A stretch of DNA of 64,000 nucleotides from Microvelia longipes (Eukaryota; Arthropoda; Insecta; Hemiptera; Veliidae). A program made the translations under genes and the position numbers. Every line of letters starts with the position of its first letter. The stretch's first letter is position 1. Under the pieces are notes generated by a model. That model was not told where the DNA came from. It ran no database searches and saw nothing but the letters and a program-made list of their open reading frames with translations. Positions 61,901-64,000 of the stretch are shown here, piece by piece. Where the stretch lies: contig JACMZG010001914.1 of NCBI GenBank assembly GCA_018340805.1, positions 30,590,899 to 30,654,898 of the forward strand. Reading direction: 5' to 3'.

Positions 61901-63414
61901 CTGATACACTATAGACTCTGTATAGTGTATAAGTAAAATAGTACTGTGATACTATAAGTAAAATAGTAAATATACTATTTTACTGATAGACTATATACTC
62001 TTTTTATATACTACTGATTAAATCTTAATATATACTGGTATACGGATAATATGTACCTAAACAGAATATTTTTGATAAGTAGTTGTCATATAAGAGGGAC
62101 TCGTCATCTTCCATTGATTTAAAAAAAAAATGCTGTTGAGGTTAATTTAATAAATTACCTGTTGCTTCCATTTCAGGTAAAGCTTAACGCATGTTTTATA
62201 GTAATAATAATTATATTTAATTAAATAAATAAATGCGGGTGGGATTACTTTCTATGATTTTCAGATGCGACGCTATTTTGAAAGCAATTTTATACTGTTG
62301 AGTGAATTTGTGTAGTGTTTTCTATTTTATTTTAATGTACTTATGTCTGCAAACACGTTTTTTATGGAGCTAAAAAAACTTACCTAGATGAAATAAAAAG
62401 TATAAGTTGAACTAAAAACCAGAAGGTTGGAAACTACGTGCCAATGACTAACTAAGCAATTTAAATTGTTTTAAAAAATACCTTAACTTTAATGGCTAAG
62501 GTATAAATACCTTAAAAATACCATAGCCTTAATGGCTAAGGTATAAATACCTTAAAAATACCTTAGCCTTAATGCTAAGGTATAAATACCTTAAAAATAC
62601 CTAAGCCTAGGATAAATACCTTAAAAAATACCTCAGCTAATCCCTAAGGTAAATACCTTAAAAATACCTCAGCCTTAATAGGTAAGGTATAAAGACATTA
62701 GCCTTAATGACTTAAAAATACAGCTTTTTATGTCGAAGGTAAAAATACCTTAGCCTTTATGATTAAGTTAAATATACCTTAAAAATACCTTAGCCTTAAT
62801 GGCTAAGGTATATACCTTAAAAATACATTAGCCTAAAAGTTATCCTGAACATAGGACCAAAGAGTGTCCATTTCAAAAGAGGTATGAATATTTGCAAAAC
62901 AAATATTTATTGCCAGAACGTATTATGCCTTTATAAACTAGACAAAAGAACGTATAAAAAAAGGATATATTAGATATTTTTTTAAATATTTTTTTACAAT
63001 ATATATTGTATTTAGTTGTATACTTTACAACTTGTACACTTAGATACTATTTTTTTGTATCGGAAAATACAAAAAAATAAAGACATAATACACACGTTAT
63101 AACATAATGAGTATCCAAAGTTAAGTATAAGAGAACTAACGTTAGTTACTGACTCATAGCTTTACATTACATACCGTTAAAAGCTTCTGATGAATTAAAA
63201 TTTGAGGCATTGTACTGTCTCTGCCCCTCCTCTGTGAGTGCAAAGGCATCTTCTCCTGCTCCATATATAAAGTGAGGGAGAGCATTCATCAAGCAGTACA
63301 GAACCACTGTGTAGACTCCCATAGCTATCCACCTAGGCCTGTGTCCTTTACCAGCGTAATATGATAGAACTACAGTTAGTAACTGACTCATATCTGAGCC
63401 TGTCGTTATGAAAC
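42009..63414 (-). CDS. Organic anion transporter (OATP/SLCO), 5'-incomplete
   Basis: Eleven exons on the minus strand, in order: 63414-63175, 60955-60841, 59609-59469, 58023-57877, 56182-56020, 55480-55297, 49442-49298, 49158-48977, 48360-48257, 47614-47513, 42208-42009. They encode about 574 residues of a 12-TM transporter. Diagnostic features are the OATP signature [11 protein letters not shown], a Kazal-like Cys-rich extracellular domain ([18 protein letters not shown]), [14 protein letters not shown] and the WGQTC-GNCWLYD segment. OATPs carry amphipathic organic anions and steroids sodium-independently across the plasma membrane. Wording such as [25 protein letters not shown] recalls insect Oatp74D (Ecdysone importer), but this is from memory. 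The first exon(s) lie beyond 64,000. Between 63,175 and 60,955 the phases do not match (1 to 0), so one small exon is missing from this model. Exon 56182-56020 is 2 nt short. Confidence 0.88.
42417..42461. repeat. (TA)n microsatellite
   Basis: TA run preceded by GGGGGCCCCTC. Confidence 0.95.
42676..45451 (-). mobile_element. 5'-truncated LINE with 870-residue open frame
   Basis: The minus-strand ORF 45451-42839 has no internal stop. It begins inside the apurinic endonuclease (GDLN at about residue 66, SDHSLID near 133). It continues through reverse transcriptase ([41 protein letters not shown] near 584) to a C-terminal region with YCDFVYGP and a [15 protein letters not shown] motif. ORF1 and the first ~100 residues of the endonuclease are absent. 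The 3' UTR is about 160 bp and ends AATAAAGTG plus (TTTA)n and (TTTTA)n. The architecture is that of the CR1/jockey group; the exact clade is not decided. It lies in the last OATP intron in the gene's own orientation. Confidence 0.92.
45452..46130 (+). repeat. 91-bp minisatellite, 7 units plus a diverged eighth
   Basis: GATGTTAAG recurs at 45481, 45572, 45663, 45754, 45845, 45936 and 46027, exactly 91 bp apart. A variant, GATGTTCAG, occurs at 46118 in register. The central units are almost identical; the end units diverge. The array abuts the truncated 5' end of the LINE, and a related partial unit lies past the LINE's 3' tail (about 42,640-42,682). Confidence 0.95.
46131..47512 (-). other. 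Part of the last OATP intron
   Basis: AT-rich, with no gene seen on either strand. 46,875-46,890 (ATAATTGTGCGAGAGACA) also occurs at about 13,907, suggesting a dispersed repeat. Confidence 0.45.
47513..47614 (-). CDS. OATP exon (last extracellular loop)
   Basis: [20 protein letters not shown] then [14 protein letters not shown], the conserved Cys-containing loop before the final TM. Acceptor TTCTTTCAAG, donor GCAG|GTATGT; phase 1 both ends. Confidence 0.9.
47700..48256 (-). other. OATP intron
   Basis: About 640 bp in full (47,615-48,256). No repeat family identified; a poly-A run at 47,841. Confidence 0.5.
48257..48360 (-). CDS. OATP exon ([12 protein letters not shown])
   Basis: Encodes [20 protein letters not shown] and [13 protein letters not shown], the conserved loop and TM before the last extracellular loop. 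Acceptor TTGCAG, donor ATAG|GTAACT. Confidence 0.92.
48574..48725 (+). repeat. tRNA-related SINE
   Basis: A-box-like AGTGGTGTAATGTTTAGAAT at 48,578 and B-box GGTTCAATCC at 48,622-48,631 with tRNA-like spacing, then a non-tRNA body. It lies in an OATP intron, antisense to the gene. Confidence 0.65.
48977..49158 (-). CDS. OATP exon (end of Kazal-like loop and next TM)
   Basis: Starts TFRNCACIG and includes GPCPVDC, a TM ([14 protein letters not shown]) and [13 protein letters not shown]. 182 nt, phase 0 in and 2 out. Acceptor GATTTCAG, donor CAG|GTAAGT. Confidence 0.93.
49298..49442 (-). CDS. OATP exon (Kazal-like domain)
   Basis: [20 protein letters not shown] then [16 protein letters not shown]. 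The Cys spacing is that of the OATP extracellular loop related to Kazal inhibitors. Acceptor ATGTTTTTAG, donor ACG|GTACGT. Confidence 0.93.
49575..49935. repeat. Long (TA)n microsatellite
   Basis: About 360 bp of TA with single AATA/ATTA slips. It is the longest such tract in the window; length and interruptions may be unreliable in assembly. Confidence 0.95.
49945..50030 (+). repeat. 5S-like dispersed repeat, small fragment
   Basis: TGATGTCATTGACTCGCAAT followed by AATGACTCAGCAAAA, the block upstream of the core. Confidence 0.55.
50135..50646 (+). repeat. 5S-like dispersed repeat lacking the core
   Basis: It has the 5' block (CTTTTTCTCATTTATATC), TGACGTCATTAACC, GGCACGCATGTAGTC, then jumps to GAGGACGAGCAAAGCAAGTC and finishes CCGAGGTACCCCGCACCC. 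The 5S-like segment and its flanks are deleted between about 50,480 and 50,487. Confidence 0.75.
50648..51762. mobile_element. hAT-like element with perfect 8-bp TSD, 1.1 kb
   Basis: Ends TAAAGTAATATATAAACCAA and its inverted copy (30 bp identical). Flanked by GTTTTGTG at 50,640-50,647 and 51,763-51,770, a perfect 8-bp duplication. No transposase. It contains the MITE at 51,360-51,655. The left arm also matches 52,505-52,704 inverted, over a much longer stretch. Confidence 0.8.
51360..51655 (+). mobile_element. 8-bp-TSD MITE, 296 bp
   Basis: CATAGAGATATATACTAGAG start and ATATATCTCTATG end. Flanks GGCCATAG (51,352-51,359) and GGCCGTAG (51,656-51,663) form an 8-bp duplication with one mismatch. 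Confidence 0.88.
51896..52191 (+). mobile_element. 8-bp-TSD MITE, 296 bp, second copy
   Basis: Same ends and interior as 51,360-51,655. Flanks CCACTTTA (51,888-51,895) and TCACTTTA (52,192-52,199). Confidence 0.88.
52505..52704 (-). repeat. Inverted arm matching 50,648-50,840
   Basis: GAGCTAGCTATCAGCTGATC, TTGCCAATAAAATTAAAA and the TAAAGTAATACGTAAAACAA terminus pair with the left arm at 50,648 across about 190 bp. After it stands GTTATATG, six of eight bases like the GTTTTGTG target duplication. It may be the original right end of a 2.06-kb element. Confidence 0.75.
52713..53220. other. OATP intron, unassigned
   Basis: AT-rich, nothing recognised. Confidence 0.4.
53225..54000 (+). repeat. 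5S-like dispersed repeat, reference full-length copy
   Basis: Order: TTTTTACTTTTCCTTATTTT; AGAATTGTGTTTGC; GTCTGTCTGTATGTGTGAG; ATGCTAGAGAGTTGAAAC; CATTAACCCGCAATAATGAC; AAATTTGGCACGCATGTAG; then a 5S-like segment at 53,789-53,848 (GGATCATAAAAATTAAGC, GTGGTCAGTGCCTAGATAGG). It finishes GAGGACGAGCGAAGCGAGTC, GAGGACGAGCGCAGCGAATC, GGTACCCCGTTCCCG and a T-run. No protein is encoded. Confidence 0.8.
54001..54547. other. OATP intron, unassigned
   Basis: No gene on either strand. A short CTTTTTCTCATTTATCTTC near 54,465 resembles the 5' end of the 5S-like repeats. Confidence 0.4.
54548..55220 (+). pseudogene. Jockey-type reverse transcriptase fragment
   Basis: Frame 1 (54,548-54,889) reads [31 protein letters not shown] and a palm motif [16 protein letters not shown] frameshift leads to [12 protein letters not shown] and another to [11 protein letters not shown], then [12 protein letters not shown]. 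These are the RT blocks of jockey-clade non-LTR elements. It is truncated at both ends and has at least two frameshifts. It is antisense to the OATP gene. Confidence 0.88.
55297..55480 (-). CDS. OATP exon (mid TM region)
   Basis: [35 protein letters not shown] and a further TM ending [12 protein letters not shown]. Phase 1 in, 2 out. Acceptor TTTGCTTCAG, donor TGG|GTAAAA. Joins in frame to the Kazal-like exon across a 5.9-kb intron. Confidence 0.92.
55605..55680 (+). repeat. 5S-like dispersed repeat, 5' end only
   Basis: TTTACTTTCCTCATTTATAC followed by GGGAAAAAGTATTGTGT. Confidence 0.5.
55745..55965 (+). repeat. Two-unit repeat around (CA)n(TA)n
   Basis: GGAACAAAACTCTC-TACACACA, (TA)n, then TAGCGCTAGTAACCAACAG, occurs twice in tandem (about 110 bp per unit). 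Confidence 0.85.
56020..56182 (-). CDS. OATP exon with repeated start and 2-nt deficit
   Basis: The 5' part reads [19 protein letters not shown] and the 3' part [20 protein letters not shown] then [13 protein letters not shown], both typical OATP. Phases require a length divisible by three, but the exon is 163 nt. Compared with the upstream repeat units (ACTTTATCAAGTGTATTTTA) this copy has ACTTATCAAGGTATTTTA, two single-T losses, which put the two halves in different frames. Either these are sequencing errors or the transcript from this copy is broken. Donor ACAG|GTTTGT. Confidence 0.8.
56111..56515 (-). repeat. ~85-bp tandem array of an exon start with its acceptor
   Basis: The minus-strand unit is TTTATTTCTATTGCAG|ATC then the coding start of the OATP exon. 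GCACATG recurs at 56133, 56217, 56301, 56386 and 56471 (84-85 bp). Acceptor copies lie at 56182, 56264, 56350 and 56435; the fifth, outermost unit has lost the acceptor and runs into poly-T/A. Confidence 0.92.
56516..57876 (-). other. OATP intron, unassigned
   Basis: No coding sequence. GC-richer islands near 57,060-57,140 and 57,345-57,405 look like transposon pieces. 57,615-57,665 on the minus strand has CTGATGATGACCTCATGTTA then GGTTTGAAAGCGC, a hammerhead-like order with an extra base. Confidence 0.4.
57877..58023 (-). CDS. OATP exon (TM and cytoplasmic loop)
   Basis: [20 protein letters not shown] then [20 protein letters not shown] and HGHDMPSWD. Phase 1 both ends. Acceptor AATTGCAG, donor GACG|GTATGA. 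Confidence 0.9.
58095..58395 (+). repeat. 5S-like repeat 5' fragment with twin hairpins
   Basis: 5' block TTACTTTCCTTCACCTAC and GGAAAAGTATTGTGATC. Then come two perfect hairpins: 18-bp arms at 58,226-58,243 and 58,249-58,266, and 13-bp arms at 58,271-58,283 and 58,289-58,301. Both have the loop ACACA. AGCGAGTTTGAAAC follows. Confidence 0.75.
58400..59468 (-). other. OATP intron, unassigned
   Basis: AT-rich with no confirmed features. The open frame at 58,959-59,174 (plus) has no recognised family, and the region after the 59,469 donor contains a GGGGGGTCGCTCCCCTCCC stretch probably from a transposon. Confidence 0.4.
59469..59609 (-). CDS. OATP exon with the family signature
   Basis: [29 protein letters not shown] and the OATP superfamily signature [11 protein letters not shown]. 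Phase 1 both ends. Acceptor TTTTTCAG, donor TTAG|GTACGC. Confidence 0.94.
59840..60160 (-). repeat. tRNA-derived SINE
   Basis: Head on the minus strand at 60,157: GGTCCCGGTGGTGTAATAGC (A box) and GGTTCGATCCCGG (B box, 60,098-60,111). The body has ACGTGCCGTCCTTCG then AAGGACGTTAAGCCGG, a hairpin common in arthropod SINEs. It lies in the same orientation as the OATP gene and reads by chance as a 97-residue frame. Confidence 0.8.
60170..60840 (-). other. OATP intron, unassigned
   Basis: No feature recognised. Confidence 0.4.
60841..60955 (-). CDS. OATP exon (TM and loop)
   Basis: [20 protein letters not shown] then [18 protein letters not shown]. Phase 0 in, 1 out. Acceptor ACTTTACAG, donor GTCA|GTAAGT. 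It joins in frame to 59609-59469. Confidence 0.92.
60956..62475 (-). other. OATP intron(s) presumed to hide one exon
   Basis: By phase, an exon of length 3n+2 ending in phase 0 should lie between here and 63,174. Family comparison predicts a Cys-containing end to the first large extracellular loop. Candidate donors at about 62,384, 62,154 and 62,055 (minus) were translated and do not fit. The rest is AT-rich, with a G-run at 61,824. Confidence 0.45.
62480..62835. repeat. ~40-bp palindromic minisatellite
   Basis: Unit TAAGGTATAAATACCTTAAA then AATACCTTAGCCTTAATGGC, diverged, about eight units. Each unit is self-complementary (CCTTAGCC-TTAAT-GGCTAAGG and GGTATAAATACC). Confidence 0.9.
63175..63414 (-). 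CDS. OATP exon (first one in the window)
   Basis: [32 protein letters not shown], a TM and [20 protein letters not shown], ending in Asn-rich sequence with N-glycosylation sites (NAS, NSS). Phase 2 acceptor TTTTACAG, so upstream coding exons with the N-terminus and TM1 lie beyond 64,000. Donor AACG|GTATGT. Confidence 0.92.
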
Positions 63415-63479
63415 CTGTAAAACATTTTGTAAATTATTTTTTGTCGTACTAAGTCTTAACATTTTCTTAGATCTAGTAC

Positions 63480-64000
63480 TTTTTGTACCTATGATACTTC
63501 TACTTGTTCGCACAACTAAAAAATCTAGATCTTCTTCTACTACTTGCTTCTGCCCTTCTTCTATATCTTGCACTCCTCTATTAAAAATTCTTCAATTTGC
63601 TTGTTTTGTACTTCTACTAAATGTACTACTTCTACAACCAATAATACTTCTACTTATTTCTGTGCTTCTACTACATCTAGTACTTCCTCTACTAAGAGTT
63701 CTTCTATTTGCTTTTTTGTACTCTACTAAATGTAGTACTTCTTTAACCAATAATACTTCTACTTATTTCTGTGCTTCTACTACATCTAGTACTTCCTCTA
63801 CTAAGAGTTCTTCTGTTTGCTTGTTTTGTACTTCTACTAAATGTAGTACTTCTTTAACCAATAATACTTCTATTTATTTCTGTGCTTCTACTATACATCT
63901 ACTTCCTCTACTAAGAGTTCTTCTATTTGCTTTTTGTACTACTACTAAAATGTAGTACTTCTTTAACCAATAATATTCTACTTATTCTGTGCTTCTACTA
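63480..64000 (+). repeat. ~110-bp tandem array running off the window
   Basis: GTACTTCTACTAAATG-like anchors at 63608, 63718, 63828 and 63936 (108-110 bp). The units are built of CTTCTACTA sub-repeats. It reads as a Ser/Thr/Leu-rich frame that is a composition artefact. Confidence 0.92.

Noticed and set aside
62055..62115. Candidate missing OATP exon (minus, [16 protein letters not shown])
   Set aside because: Its donor leaves phase 1 where phase 0 is needed, and it lacks a convincing acceptor.
62154..62195. Candidate missing OATP exon (minus, YLKWKQQ before GTAATT)
   Set aside because: The only nearby AG gives a 24-nt exon in the wrong entry phase.
63491..63955. Ser/Thr/Leu-rich 154-residue frame
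   Set aside because: Built of CTTCTACTA sub-repeats in a tandem array within an intron.

Overview
This is eukaryotic, intron-rich, AT-rich DNA, almost certainly from an insect. The genes, GT-AG introns and mix of non-LTR retrotransposons, SINEs, MITEs and (TA)n tracts all point that way. A hemipteran-like genome is only a guess. There are no prokaryotic features.

Two host genes occupy most of the window. On the + strand (9,227-31,651) is a ten-exon gene whose exons join in frame to a 461-residue protein. It has three RRM domains and a C-terminal DND1/RBM46-type double-stranded-RNA-binding domain, so it belongs to the RBM46/A1CF/RBM47/DND1 group of RNA regulators. On the - strand (63,414 down to 42,009) are eleven exons of an organic anion transporting polypeptide (OATP/SLCO), perhaps the Oatp74D/Ecdysone-importer subgroup. 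Its 5' end lies beyond the right edge, and one small exon in the first large extracellular loop was not found. The genes converge: their coding ends are about 10.4 kb apart (31.65-42.0 kb), in AT-rich DNA full of minisatellites and MITEs.

Layout. 0-9.2 kb: repeats, including a 2.19-kb hAT-like element with a perfect 8-bp target duplication and a ~300-bp internal foldback, and several copies of a dispersed repeat containing a 5S-rRNA-like segment. 9.2-31.7 kb: the RRM gene; its introns hold an 8-bp-TSD MITE, a 2.2-kb long-terminal-inverted-repeat element with another TIR element nested in it, a tRNA-related SINE, and an old LINE fragment. 31.7-42 kb: convergent intergenic DNA, with 28-, 36- and 19-bp minisatellites and a foldback repeat with hammerhead-like cores. 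42-64 kb: the OATP gene; its introns hold a 5'-truncated LINE with an 870-residue open frame, a 91-bp minisatellite abutting it, a jockey-type RT remnant, a composite of hAT-like elements, SINEs and several tandem arrays.

Points most worth following up: (1) the start of one OATP exon, including its splice acceptor, is repeated about five times in ~85-bp steps, and the copy next to the rest of the exon carries a net 2-base deletion; (2) a dispersed repeat family of at least a dozen copies carries a 5S-rRNA internal-promoter-like core; (3) several TIR elements can be delimited exactly by 8-bp target duplications. No operon-like or defence-like system is present.
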